This document shows, piece by piece, positions 45,550 to 58,735 of a DNA stretch of 64,000 nucleotides. The stretch spans positions 41,575,001 to 41,639,000 of the forward strand of contig CM027378.1 of assembly GCA_015680905.1 (NCBI GenBank), given 5' to 3'. The position numbers and the translations under genes are program-made. Source of the stretch: Coptis chinensis. Taxonomy: Eukaryota > Streptophyta > Magnoliopsida > Ranunculales > Ranunculaceae. Positions within the stretch are counted from its first letter, which is position 1, and every line of letters begins with the position of its first letter. The notes beneath the pieces were generated by a model. It saw nothing but the letters and a program-made list of their open reading frames with translations, ran no database searches and was not told the origin of the DNA.

Positions 45550-48050
45550 TTACCAAGGTAATTGCCCGTAAGGGGGTGACTTGATAACGAGAAAAGGACC
45601 GCACCAACGGGTTTTTAGTTTCCCTGGGAAAATATGTAGACGGGAGTTATAAAGCAAAACCTTTTGTCCGACCACAAACTCTTTACGCAGGATATGCTTA
45701 TCATGAACACGTTTCATGTTGGCTTTATAATCCTTCGCGAGATCGTAAGAATCGCTACGGATTTCTTCAAGCTCATTTAATTGTAACTTGCGTTTGACGC
45801 CCGCCTCATCAATATTGAAATTAAGGCTTTTTATAGCCCACAGAGCACGGTGCTCTAATTCAACGGGCAAATGACATGGTTTCCCAAATACAAGTCTAAA
45901 GGGAGACATACCTATAGGAGTTTTGAAAGCAGTTCTATATGCCCATAAGGCATCCGATAGACGCTTCGACCAGTCTTTCCTATCAGGGTTTACTGTTGTT
46001 TCTAAAATCTTTTTGATTTCCCTATTAGAAACTTCTACTTGTCCGCTAGTTTGTGGATGATAAGGAGTTGCTATTTTGTGTGTAACTCCAGGTTACTTTT
46101 TCACTAGGGATGCAACAACTCATTTGCAAAATGTGTTCCCCCATCACTAATGATGGCTTTAGGAATGCCAAACCTACAGAAAATGTATTCTTTAATAAAA
46201 AATACTACGGTCTTATGGTCATTGCTACGGCAAGCTAGGGCCTCTATCCATTTAGACACGTAGTCCACGGCAACTAGAATATAAATATAACCGTGGGAAA
46301 CAGGGAAAGGGCCCATGAAATCAATACCCCAAACATCGAAAATTTCTACTATCAAGATTGGATTTAAAGGCATCATATTACGCTTCGTGATTCGCCCAAG
46401 TTGTTGGCAACGAATACACGTCTTGCAATGCACTTGGGCATCCTTAAAAAGGGTAGGCCAATAAAATCCACATTGAAGAACTTTAGCGGCTGTTTTCATT
46501 CCACTAAAGTGGCCACCACACTCTTTGTCATGGCAGAAGGATAGAACTTCATTATATTCCCACTGGGGAATGCAACGACGAATAATCTGATCCGCACAAT
46601 ACTTAAAAAGGTAGGGCTCATCCCAATAGTATAACTTGACTCTGGCCAAGAACTTCTTACGTTCATTTCTTGACCAATTATGAGGCATAACATCAGCCGC
46701 TAAATAATTTACGATGTCCGCATACCATGGTGATGAAAAAATAGCATACAGATGCTCATCAGGAAAAGAGTCAGGTATGGACTCAGAATCACTACTATCG
46801 TCATTTGTAAGTCTAGATAAGTGGTCGGCAACTACGTTTTCGACCCCTCTTTTGTCCTTTATTTCTAATGTGAACTCTTGCAGGAGAAGAATCCATCGGA
46901 TTAATCTCTGCTTAGCATCCTTCTTTGCAAGAAGGTACCTAAGGGCTGCATGGTCCGTGTAAACTAAAGTTTTAGAACCAACCAAATAAGGACGAAATTT
47001 ATCTAAAGCATAAATGACAGCTAAGAATTCTTTTTCAGTAGTTGTATAATTCCGTTGAGCATCGTTTAAAGTTTTACTAGCATAATAAATAACAGTGGAC
47101 TTATTATCTAGTTTCTGTCCCAAGACAGCACCAACTGCATAGTCACTAGCATCACACATGAGTTCGAAAGGTTTTGACCAATCAGGAGGCTGTATAATAG
47201 GTGCAGTGGTTAGGGCGGCTTTTAAGGTGTCAAAAGCCTGTTTACAGTTAAAATTAAAATCAAAGATTGCATCCTTCAAAAGCAGGTTAGTTAAAGGCCT
47301 AGCTATTTTCGAAAAATCTTTAATGAACCGCCTATAAAACCCTGCATGGCCTAGAAAGGCTCTAATCTCACGGACAGTCCGTGGTTTAGGTAGGGTCGCT
47401 ATCTTATCTAGTTTGGCTTTATCTACTTCGATGCCATCACTAGATACAATATGACCTAGTACTATGCCCTTTTTGACCATGAAATGACACTTTTCCCAAT
47501 TTAAAACGAGGCTCTTTTCTTCACACCGTGTCAAAACCTTAGACAGGTTAGACAAACAGTCTGTGAAGGAGTCTCCATAGATAGAAAAATCATCCATGAA
47601 AACTTCCATAAAGCGCTCTACCATGTCACTAAATATATGAAGCATACAATCACCGGGAAGGTACCGGGGAGCATTACAAAGGCCAAAAGGCATTCGTTTA
47701 TAGGCATATGTTCCGAAGGGACATGTGAAGGTTGTCTTTTCTTGGTCATCAATATCAATAATAATCTGAAAATAGCCAGAGTAGCCATCCAGGAAACAAT
47801 AAAAGGCATGACCAGCCAGACGTTCAAGCATCTGATCTATAAATGGTAAGGGAAAGTGATCCTTTCGTGTCATAGCATTTAAACGTCTGTAATCAATACA
47901 GATTCTCCATTTCATAGGACCTTGAGTGACAACATAGTCACCCTTCCCGTTACGTACCATGGTAATTCCCGACTTCTTAGGAACTACATGAATGGGACTT
48001 ACCCATTCGCTATCGGAGATTGGGTATATAATACCCGCATCCGATGTCAT
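45550..48050 (-). CDS. pol of element B: reverse transcriptase, RNase H, integrase
   Basis: The open stretch 46104-48050 (648 codons) carries the RT domain ([33 protein letters not shown]), catalytic FMDDF near residues 151-155, the RNase H domain ([26 protein letters not shown]), the integrase zinc finger ([21 protein letters not shown]) and two integrase catalytic Asp motifs ([18 protein letters not shown]). The C-terminal part of integrase is readable at 45550-45909 ([28 protein letters not shown]). RT and integrase order (RT-RNH-IN) defines Ty3/gypsy. The region is not fully open end to end. Confidence 0.95.
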
Positions 48051-48075
48051 AAGACTTCTTCCCTAACCACCTCTT

Positions 48076-49010
48076 TCATGGCGGGGTTTTAGCGGACGAG
48101 GTTTCATGAGAAGTCTTCGCGTTATCCTCCAAATGGATACGATGAGTGCAGACATTAGGGTCGATGCCCTTAATGTCAGCTAAGGACCAACCAATCGCAG
48201 ACCGATGTTCCCTAATCACCCTTATTAAAGATGTCTCTTCATCTTTAGATAACAAAGAAGATATAATTACCGGATGACTACCATCCGGATCAAGTTGTAT
48301 ATATTTTAATTCCGGGGGAAGAGGTTTAAGCACCGGGGTGGGTGGAAAATCAATAGATATTTCGTCCGGGTCCTCATTTTGCATAATGAATACCTGCTCA
48401 GGTAGCAAGTCTTCATAATCAGTGTATGGAGCAACCGACGGGTCTACAATTGGTGTGGACTCTAGGATGGTGTTGACTTCCTCTAAGTAGGAGTCATTTA
48501 CAAAATCTGAAGGTCCCAAGGAAAGGAATTTGTACATATTGTTTTCAGGAAACGTGTTGTTAAAATAATCTTGAGCTAAACTCTCAATCATGCTAACCTC
48601 CCCATCTACCGACGAATCTGGTAACTGTTTCATCATTTTAAAAACATTTACCTCGACAGAAAGATGGCCAAAAGATAAGGACATCTTTCCATCGCGACAA
48701 TTTATAAGCGCATTGGCAGTTGCCAAGAAGGGGCGTCCTAAGATGATCGGTACAGAGTCATTAGCGACTTCTGTATCGAGGATAACAAAATCAGCAGGAT
48801 AGTAGAAATCCTGAACCTTAACAAGCACGTTTTCTACTACACCTTTAGGATACTTAATTGACCTGTCCGCTAATTGCAACGTTATTTTTGTAGGTTGCAT
48901 TTCCTGTAGACCTATTTGTTTATATAAGTAATACGGGAGTAAGTTAACACTCGCCCCCAGGTCTAATAAAGCGGTCGTCGTGTGGGAATCTCCTAAGGTG
49001 CATTTTACAG
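48076..49010 (-). pseudogene. Protease and pol N-terminal region of element B
   Basis: Retropepsin active-site block DLGASVNLLPYYLYKQIG (near 48905-48960), then LQLADRSIKYPKGVVENVLV and ILGRPFLATANALINC. A linker follows, leading into RT with the motif RVIREHRSAIGWSLADIKGI and CTHRIHLE at the RT boundary. The protease cleaves the gag-pol product in the family. Confidence 0.85.
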
Positions 49011-49445
49011 TAGGACGACCAGGGTCCTTGTACTTAACAATTCCATTATTTTCGGATAAAGTTGGGAAATTCGGTTAAAAAGCGTCTTTGGGTATGTTAG
49101 CCTTACGCCTAGTAGTGCACAACTCTTTAAGAAACTTAGGGTGGTTAGGAAGCTTTTAATAGCTTCGAGAAAAGGGAGGTTTATCGTTAGATTCTTGAAA
49201 ACGCGTTCCTAATTTCCTCAAAGTTTGTATCCCTAGTTAGCATGGCTAATTTTTGAGGAACGGTGGTTTAAACTCTATATTTCGCATGGCTCTACTTGTG
49301 TAACCTTGGCTTTCGGTTTCTTTGGTTGTGGTTTAACCGGTACCTCTACCGTGGTAGGCTCCTCGGTTCTATTTCGGTATCTAGTTCGATATCCGGTGTA
49401 GGAGTCTTGATGGGGTAACTATAGGAGCAGCGATTACTTTGTTAT

Positions 49446-50968
49446 CTACCACTCTTCCGAACGCGGAGTGGTGATGGCATTTAGGTCACCTACGATTGTA
49501 GTTTCCGTACTAGAATTACCGTTTACCTCAAAGGCTGTGTTTGCTGTTTTAGGGTTTGGTATAGCTTGACCTGGAAACACGCCTTTTGGTTGGGCTTTCT
49601 CTTGGGCTAACTGTTGTATGCCCTGATTTATTGATTGTAAGATCTGTTCGTTTGATTTAGTCATTGATTGGAAAAGTTGTTGGGTAACCTGTATAAAGGC
49701 GTCGATACGATCCGGTTGTGTAGGTGTAGTAGTCACGGGTGGTGCGACTGGAACTATCTCTCGTTGATTATTTATGGGTGGGTTGTGATAGTTATTATTA
49801 TTAACCGGAACGATACCTCTATTGGTATTATAATTATTATAATTATTTTGACCTTGTGCTTGACCTTGCCTAGGTTGCGCTTGGTTGTTATAATTATTAT
49901 AATTCCCTTGACTTTGTCCTTGTCCTTGTCTAAGTGAAGCTTGGTTATAATTGTTTGCTTGCCTAACGTTTTGATTATTGTACCTGGGAGGTGTTACCTT
50001 GTTGATTATTTCTCCAACTGAAGTTGGGATGCTGTCTCCAAGGGGCGTTAGGAATAGGATAGTTATTAATAGAGTAAACATTATCTTGCTCTAGTGGTTG
50101 TTGTTCATAAGCTAGAGGACAATAATTGTCAGGGTGCTCTGGACTCAAACAGAAATTACATGGGTTGGAGTTTACATTCATGACGGGGATAGGCTTTTGT
50201 TGAGCGTAAATAGCCTCCACTTTTTAGTTAGAGATTCGAGTAAATTTTTAAGTTCGGATCGGTTTTATTCTCAAACATACCGGTGGCCTTGACTGTTGAA
50301 GAAGAACTAGCGGAGCGGGGGATATCATCACTCCCCAATTATTATTCCGTTTAGTTTGGTCTTCTAAAAATTTGTAAGCCTCCGAGGCTCCTTTACTTAG
50401 GAAACTACCCCCATTCATTATGTCAAGGACTTCTTTATGGTGATGTTGAAGTCCTTTGAAAAAGGCACGAACTAACGTGTCTTTTGCTAGGTTATGGTGT
50501 GGACACTCTATAAGGAGATCGGTGAAACGATTCCATGCCTCGAAAAAATGATTCATGAGGGTTACGTCCGGAAGAAATGAATCTTGGAAAGCATTTCATC
50601 CGTCTTTAGGGGTGGGTAAAATGTTCCATAAACAAATGAACAAGTTTAGCCCACGTGTCCACAGAATTAGGCGCTTGGGCAGTTAACCAAGACGCCGCCT
50701 TATCGGCTAAAGTGAAAGGAAATACCCTTAGTTTAATCTGTTCCGTACCAACCGTAGGATGGTGGAATGTTGTAAGGACTTGTTCAATCCTACGCATGTG
50801 CTGATAGGGTTTTTCATGGTCTAACCCATGAAAAACGGGTAACAGATTAAATATATTTGGGGGGATTCGAAAATCCCCCGTTGGGTCTGCTAGAACGATG
50901 CAAGACTTAGGGCTATCGCTCAAGGCTTTGTAAAAGTCGGAGAGAGGAGTCTCTCTTTCTTCAGCCAT
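49446..50968 (-). pseudogene. gag region of element B
   Basis: gag core at 50606-50968 (LSDFYKALSDSPKSCIVLAD, FHGLDHEKPYQHMRRIEQ, FPFTLADKAASWL) and ECPHHNLAKDTLVRAFFKGL at 50248-50556. A well-formed CCHC knuckle, CNFCLSPEHPDNYC, lies at about 50120-50165 (C-x2-C-x4-H-x4-C). A repeated Gln/Asn/Tyr-rich low-complexity tract (NYNNYNNQAQPRQGQAQGQ) occupies about 49800-49950. The region is in several readable parts. Confidence 0.85.
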
Positions 50969-51674
50969 TATGTCGTATGGTGTGTGTGATAGTAGTTAGA
51001 GGTGTCGGGGGTGGTGTACTAGATAGACTTGTTTGTTGTGGTGTAATTACGTTTGTTGTTTTGTTCGACCCGGACCTTAATCTCATGCAAGACTAAGTTA
51101 AGCAACTAAACATGCCACACTCCAAACAATTACGATATACTAGTAAAAACCTCTAACCGGAAAATGCGAGGTATGGAAGAAAGGAATACCGATAAATAGT
51201 CCTTGCTTCGCTTATGAATAGCGTCTTGTGTAATGCGTGTTCAGTGTATATAAGAGATTAGAACACTGAAAAGCTTGACAACTCGAAGTTCGAATCAAAC
51301 TGTGGTAATCCCGAAATTTCATGAAGGCGCGCGCTGGCGCTTCGATTTAGGCGCGCCATTTCAGGCAAAGTCGACCTCGATGAAGATAGCTGGTCGCTCT
51401 CTTTGAAGCTGGCCTTCGGTTATGTCGAAATTCCAAGAAGATAGCGCTGGTCGCGCTCTCTTTGAAGCGTGGCCGCTTCGGTTATGTCGAAATTCGATAA
51501 AGATAGCGGGTCGCCTCTCTGTATTGAAGCGTGGCCTTCGGTTATATTTTCTCGCGGAATTTTTCCAAACTGAAACGGCAACCACAGTATGAATCAAACA
51601 AGGGTGGGTGGGTGAAATGGGACTTAAAAATAACTACTTCTACAAAGAAAACGATGCTAAAATGCAACTAAGAT
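50969..51674 (-). other. Leader of element B with ~60-bp tandem repeats
   Basis: No ORF. About 51368-51545 holds three imperfect ~60-bp units, each containing AAGATAGC, GGTCGC, CTCT, TTGAAGC, GGCC and TTCGGTTAT. Confidence 0.6.
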
Positions 51675-51687
51675 GGCAGCGGCGCCA
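51675..51687 (-). other. Primer-binding site of element B
   Basis: Minus strand TGGCGCCGCTGCC, three bases from the LTR end at 51691. tRNA-Asp-like. Confidence 0.8.
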
Positions 51688-51690
51688 TTT

Positions 51691-53041
51691 TGATAATGAT
51701 AAAATGAGTAGTTTACCTACGAAATGAACGATGAATCCAAAACGTAAGTAAACTAAACTTATCCTTTTACTCTTAATTATCAAAGCTTCTACTCTCAATG
51801 CGAATTGCACTAAATGGAGTACGAAGTTAGTTCCACTCCTAGTTCTTCTAGCACGGATTGTTTTCTAAGTCTAACTAGTCAAGCCTTTAAGTCAATGAGA
51901 GCTTTTACTGAAATATTATACTACGATACTTAATTAAGATGATTACTAGAAATTAACTACAAATGCTATGGAAATACTATTGTTTGACTCTAGATAAAGG
52001 AATTAGAGGGGAATCAATCCACCTCGAATCTAACTTAATGACCTAGCATAGATTGTGGTATCTCGATTCTTACGTTTTCACGGCAAGAATTCCGAGTCTA
52101 ATCCCTAGTTTTCATGGCATTTCTACCAAGTACTAACTAGCATGTGAGGTCGCCCACCCATTCTCATGGCTTAAAACCCGACCTTCTATAGTGGAATAGA
52201 TTCTACAATGTTTCTATACTAAACAACTAAGTTTTCATCAAGGCTTCATCAACCCCTCTAATGGAGGTTTAGCCTTGAGTCATCAATCTAACATTTACCA
52301 TTGAATCTAAACTAAACATAATGTGAGAAATTGAGAATTACTTAATTTAGCAATAATGAATCTAATTTAATGGCTGGAATAAAACAATGACAAGAATTGA
52401 ATTTAGATCTAAAATGGAAATGACAAATTCAAACTTGATAAAAATACTACTTTATTTATCTAATCAATCAAGAACAATGATTCAGAGATTTAATCTAAAA
52501 CAAGAATTTAAATGGAACTAAAACTTAATTTAATTAATAAAACTAGATCTATAATTCTATATCTTAATTTAGGTCTAACTAGCTACCATTAACAAAGAGC
52601 TAAGCTTTTGTTTTATACATCCAGATCCAAAATTCGTGCATGGGCTTGGAGCCATGGGTTGGGCGAGAATCGTGCCCAAAACCCAATTCTTTCAGTCCAA
52701 AAAGGCCTCTTCAGCTGCAGTTGGCTTCCACAGACTTTTCGTCCACTTCTGCTCCTCTGATTGGGTCAAGGCTTGGACCATTGCAAAGCTCTTTCCGAGC
52801 CGGTCGTTTTGACATAAGGTAGGCCTCAATCCGAGGTCTGAGTCCAAAGATATGGCATTCGGAAGTTCTGCTGACTTTTGCTCCTTTATCTCGCTAAAAG
52901 TGGCACATTTCAAGATAATGGATTTTGAAGCCCGAAATGCATAAAACACGTAATCAGTATTAACTCTTACTTATTATTCACATAATTGGTCTAACAGTAT
53001 GATTATTAAGGGGTTAAAACTACAGTTTTGGGCTCTTATCA
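51691..53041 (-). repeat. 5' LTR of element B
   Basis: 1351 bp, partner of 38293-39657. A TATA-like box TATAAAAC on the minus strand lies at 52610-52617. Confidence 0.95.
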
Positions 53042-53046
53042 CAGGA

Positions 53047-56000
53047 TGGCATTGACATATGAACCCTAAGCACCTTACAGCCTAAGAGATTGGATCCAAG
53101 GTATGGTTTTGGTTCATTTCTTTGCTATAAAAGGATATCTATCATAGATGGGTTGCGCCATTATTATGTCAGATATTAACTGCAATACCAACAATCAAAG
53201 TATCCGTGGGAAGCTATGAATTTATGTTGCTGTGGTTAGCTCAGTGAATTTGAGTTGTTGGTTAAGGAAGCTATTTAAATATTCGAGTTAGAAAAAACAC
53301 AGATAGATGAAGCTATTTTTTTTTTCTTTTCATTTTTTTTGGGTATTTTTTAAAATTTAGTATAGGTATATGGAATGGATTTTCACATGACCTCTTAATA
53401 AAAAATCCGTCTCCGCCATGTTTGAGTGTTTAAAAAGATCCCATGAATGTAGGCTGATCGACTACTTTCCATGGCCAATTGTAACTGATATTTACACTAC
53501 AAACATAACAATAAAAGCTTTTAAGTTAAACTTTTTTTTTCTGGTGCGTCATTAATGACACTCTCTCTAAAGTAGTTGATCATCCATGTATGGCTAATGG
53601 CCCTAATTACTATATCACATTGTTCTTTTATCATATATTGTGGTTCTATGCGATCCTTTGCTGTAAATTTCAATTTTTACTTATTAATTTGACTCTTTGT
53701 GTGTTTCTATCAGTTTTTGTTTTATCGGAGATTCAGTTCGGCACCAAATGCTTTTTCGCGAGATTATCACCACTTGATTGTCGCTAAAAGGTGTGTTATG
53801 GTTAGCTTCAACTTTCTTAACTCCAATGGAATTGCTTCCTCATTCCTCATTTTTTGTGGAATTGAGAATTTAATGTTAACAACCTATTGTGTTGATCTCT
53901 TTTTAATACTATGCTTAAGCCAAGAGCTTCCTCAAGACATGCATCACTCAATAAGGTGCACTTATCATAACCTAACCCTATCTATCAAGTAAGCTAAAGT
54001 CCATTTCCTCAACATTAAAAGTCCATTTCCTCAACATTAAAAGTCCATTTCCTCAACATAATACATTCAAGAGCAATGTCAAAAATCCCCAAGTACCCAA
54101 CCACGATAGTGGACAAACGGAAAATAATAACCCTGAGTAAACACTTACTTAATGCTTCATATATGTATTACAAAAATAAATCATTTTTATTTTCACAATT
54201 ATTACTTCATTGTCAATTAGAAGAAACCAACAACTAAGTCAATACTATTGTCTTATTCTTGGAGTTTGCAAGAAAATATAGTCACTTCCACTGCAAAGTC
54301 TGCTCGCCTATTACCTTTTCTATAAGGAAATCAAAATATAGACAGAGATGTATGTTCGCTTCCCCGTAATATATTACCACTTACCATACATTGATGTATG
54401 TTTTCAAATGCTTTAAGAATATGCATTTAATAGTACGTCAGCTAAAAAACACTCCAAAAGCTAAATGACAACTGAGGGACTAGAAAACGTAGGATTGGAG
54501 ACCCATTTGTTTGTTTAAGAAAGATCATTAAAGCAAAACGGAAAACTCCACATAAAAGATGGAAAGGAGAACCCCCAGAATACTCTCTCTCTCTCGATAA
54601 TAAACTCATCAATTCTCTCAGGTAATCTCTTAGTTTTCATTGCAAGAAATTGAGATTATTGAAAGTTTTGATTTTGTTGTGGATTGTTTGATTTAGATTG
54701 GAGGGATTTTGACGATTTTGACGATTTGGGGTTTGATAGAAGATAGAAGTGAATGTGAAGATTGAGGGTACTATACGTCTCTATATATACACTCTAGATC
54801 AATGTTTGGTCTTATTATTTGTGTTTTATCATGAGTTTGTTTGGTATCAATGATGTTCAATTGAAAAGTTCTTCATATGGATTATTAATCCATTATACTT
54901 TGGGGTGATTAACTTTAATTTTTCTTTGTCCCAATTATATATATTCTACGCGTTGTCTTCTTAATTAGCCTATTCAGTTGGACGTTCTTATTTTTTTTTT
55001 ACTGATTGAGATACACACCTAATCTTTAGCTAATATTATTTATTAGGAAGTAAGACACTTGCTCAACGAACTAAACTCTAGAAAACCACTTGAATCAGTT
55101 GGTCTCTATGATTCTACAATCATCTATTTTCAAATTATGGCTCTGACATGTAGGTAAACTGTGACTCTAAAATACTTCCATTTGTAGCTTAAAGTAGCTT
55201 TTGTGCCGCATATGATAAAGTAGATGGTAACACACACATGGTCTAGTTATAGCTTAACCACATTAATGATATTATAAAGTATCATGTTAGGGCTCAGATC
55301 TTTAGGAAATTCGGGTAAAAAGAGGTGTCTCACGGGTAAGAAAGTTCTAATTTTTCTGTGTAGCTACTCCAGCATTGGTCTTATAGAGGTGTATTTTTTC
55401 TAGAATCAATAAAGAAATGATAAAAGATGCTAATATCAGGTCTATACTACAATATAAGAAAGTATCCTGTTAGAAACTCAAATCAAGTGTGTAATCAACC
55501 TCCATTAGGTATAATTCAACGACTTTTTATATTACCTTAGTAAAAAGTAAGGAATAGCATGCCTGAAAGAAGTGCTAAAAGTTGTAAGCTATGGGGTCTA
55601 GCAGTGGGTACATGAAGAAAAAGAAGAGGTAGTAAACCCATCTCTCTCTCTCACGTTAGTAGTGGGAACTTCATGTGATTTGTAGCTATTCTGTTATTGT
55701 TAAGGTCCTCTACCATATTTTTAGGGGTATAAAAACAACTCATTAATAATAGGCTAACATGGTTGAAATGCACCAAATATTGATAGTTTGGTATAGGAGA
55801 AAATGTGTAGTTTAGCTATTCGTCCTAATTATTTACATTTTTTTTCCTTAATTTTGGACAGGTCCTCCTACCTTGGAGTTGATGTACGACGATGATGGGG
55901 GTTTGCATTTAATTTGAGTGGTTGCTTTGGATCACTTCATTCAGGTATGTCTGATAAAATTAATGGAAGTCGTACTTGAGCTTATAATTAATTTGTCTGT

Positions 56001-58735
56001 AGGATGCCCACGAATGGAAAATAGCTTAGATTTCCATTAGTTACCAAAATAAAATAGTTCAGATTGCCATTGCTTTTTTATTTTTCTTCGTATAGTACAC
56101 CATATATCTTATAATATTGGTTGGAAGAGGAAAGTAGGAAGCAAATGGTCTGTTCCAGTTGAGTACAAGTTCTTGATGGTGGTAGACCTTATCTCTGAAT
56201 AATGTGATTGTATTAGTCTCTAAAGCTTGGTTCTAACTATCACGATCCCTCCGATTTTTTGCCACACCTTTAATTAGCCAAATATACGTACATTGTGATT
56301 GAATTTTGTTGTTTAAGTTATTTTTTTTTCAATTACCAATTGAATCATGTGTTTAGCTATGACACGTTTATTAAAAGGAGTAAAAGAAAGCCCTTTTGTA
56401 GCTAATCTTATTGGGAAAAATTGTAAGGCTCAACATGGGTAGAAAACGGTACAATGGTAACTTGGTCATGGGGATCTACAATTACACCCACAATATATGA
56501 TCGGCCATGCAATTGTTATTCATAATGAGAATGAACATTTGCCTAGAAAATAGTTTGGCATTGTTTCTTCTTTAAAAAATTGAAATGCCAAACTCAAATC
56601 ACAAGTGATAACTGAGTTCCCACAAGTGATAAGTACTTTGTTTCCTTTACTGTAGATACGAAGAAATCGATCTGAACATATCACCGTCTTTCATCTAAAA
56701 GGGTCGGCTGTGATTGTGGTTTGCTTCTATGAGGAATCTGTTTCTATAAGACCTTTAATTTGTATTTGCATATAATGTTGAAATCAATTTAAGCAGTGAC
56801 AACATAGTGTCATGGAGATCGCCAGTTGAGAAGTTTGATAACTAATTTGCACATGTCATTAATAATCCGCTCTTAATAATCATCTCCTTTTATTTCATTT
56901 ATCAGTGGCTGTTCACTCCTTTTTATATGTTGTAGGTATGATACTAATGGAATTTACTTATGGTATCACGAGTTCTTATAACCTATAATTTTGGGGTAAA
57001 GCCACTTATCCAAAGCAAAGGATTATTTAATTACTAGAAAGACATATACAAGCCGCTAACATTCGATTTGGACTACACCATTATTCATAGGATAATGCTT
57101 GGGAAAACAATACAACATCAAGCCCATTTTCTTTCTATACTCCAACAAGATGTCATCTATTGAACCACATATAGTTTGCTATACATTTGCTAAACTATGT
57201 AGAGCAACTCTCAACATCAAAATTTAGTAGGCCATGTCCTAGTATGGTAGGTAAACTAATGGACTCAGTTTCTATGCATGGCATGTTTTCTAGAACAAGG
57301 GCCTTTTCTTTTTTCTTCAATATATTTAAAATAGAATTCTATTATTGCATCCAAAGTAGCCATGTGACCATGGCCAACTTTTTGTCTAAAGTATTCAATC
57401 AGATGGCGTTTCTTATTATTTAAGCTCCTTATTCTTATAAGAATATAGCAATTCATTGTGTTGTTTTTCTAAACAGGTCATCTCTTATATCTTCACCGTG
57501 AGAGATAGTGGAAATTGGGAATGATCAAAGCTATATAGCAATTCAAAGGTAATTTCAGTGCATCTTTCTTCATTGACATTGGTCTTTCGAGTTTATTGTC
57601 TACTATTATAGACCATGAAAAATATGTAAATAGAGGTTTGATTGAGCATAATGTGTTATGGCCCATTTATATTTGATCGAGCGTGGTTACATGCTGCTTA
57701 GTTTTTTACTAGGTTTTCTTATATATGTTGGAGCCAAAATTTTGTTATGCGAAACTAATATAGACAAATTGTCGTCAAACTGGCAAACTAAGTGTATATG
57801 ATACCCAATTCGATGAATAGTGGTATCTATTGCAACCTAAAGGAACTTCATGAGACCATAGGTCGTTATATTACTTGGGCTAGTACAACTGATCAACATA
57901 TAAATTGCTATGATAATCTTTTGGGTATTATATACAATATGGGTATTTGTTACTTTGGGGAATTTTTATGGGTATTGATTGTAGCATATTCAGAATAGAC
58001 GGGTCTTTGGTAGTAAGGTAAAAACCTAGAAAGGCTACTGTCACTATAACTAAGTTATGTCAGACCTACAATGAATTTACAAGTTCTTGAAATGTTTAGG
58101 TCGTCGGAGTTAAGGTTGGGAAAAGATATTGGTATTGATGTGGGAGGCTCGGTAGTTTGAGAGCAATAAGATTTTGTCTGAAATGAAAAAAGATGTTAAT
58201 CTTGAAGATGATATGATCTAAAATACTATGTTGGGTGAAGACTAGGAGACGCTTAGATTGCCAAAATATTAAGCCTATTATGCAAAGGTGTGAGAGAAAA
58301 AAATATAAAGAATAGGGTAGCATTCTCGGTAAAATGTCCATGTTTCACCCTTAAAAAACGTTTGGAAAGTAACAACACGTACGTTTGCACTCATTGGTAT
58401 TATGTAGTAACAACAAACACTTGGTTTTTTGGATTGCTTTGAACAAGCGTCAACAATAACAACCTGGTTTTCTGGATTTCTTGAATCAGCCAAATCAAGT
58501 GTACGTTACATGACCAGGATAAAGCTTAGGAGTAAATTTGTGAAGAAGACCTTTATGACACTAAAAAATCAGCTATCTATTCCAGTTCAGTAGGATGGAA
58601 TTGCACTCCCAGCCTCTTTTTTTTCCCATCTTTCCATGGATCATGGATACATATAGTAGGAAGTGATCGTCTGGCCCACCATAATGGACACTACAAGTGA
58701 CAGGCTGACAGCTTAAAACGTTAGAAAAAATAGGT
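53047..58735. other. Sparse AT-rich sequence with exon-like stretches
   Basis: No recognisable protein. There is a 3-fold ~23-bp repeat (AAAGTCCATTTCCTCAACATT) at about 53996-54060. Three plus-strand stretches have exon-like borders: one ending at 54621 (CTCTCAG/GTAATC), 55862-55944 (ACAG to TTCAG/GTATGT) and 57477-57548 (AACAG to AAAG/GTAATT). They have no long shared ORF, so they might be leader exons of a non-coding or truncated transcript. This is speculative. Confidence 0.35.

Larger units (their letters stand above)
38293..53041 (-). mobile_element. Athila-like Ty3/gypsy element B, full length with target duplication
   Basis: A 14.7-kb minus-strand LTR retrotransposon fossil with 5' LTR 51691-53041, primer site 51675-51687, leader, gag, protease, reverse transcriptase/RNase H, integrase, Athila-type downstream ORFs, polypurine tract 39658-39672 and 3' LTR 38293-39657. 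A perfect 5-bp target duplication CAGGA flanks it (38288-38292 and 53042-53046). All expected parts are there in order, but several reading frames are broken. The LTRs look nearly identical by eye, which points to a recent insertion. Most LTR differences are short length changes, so dating by substitutions needs care. Confidence 0.95.

Noticed and set aside
53996-54060. Three ~23-bp direct repeats considered as a CRISPR-like array
   Set aside because: Contiguous tandem copies without spacers, in a plant nuclear context.
58278-58493. Minus-strand frame reading ADSRNPENQVVIVDACSK
   Set aside because: The apparent start is TTG, the tail is low complexity, and no family is recognised.
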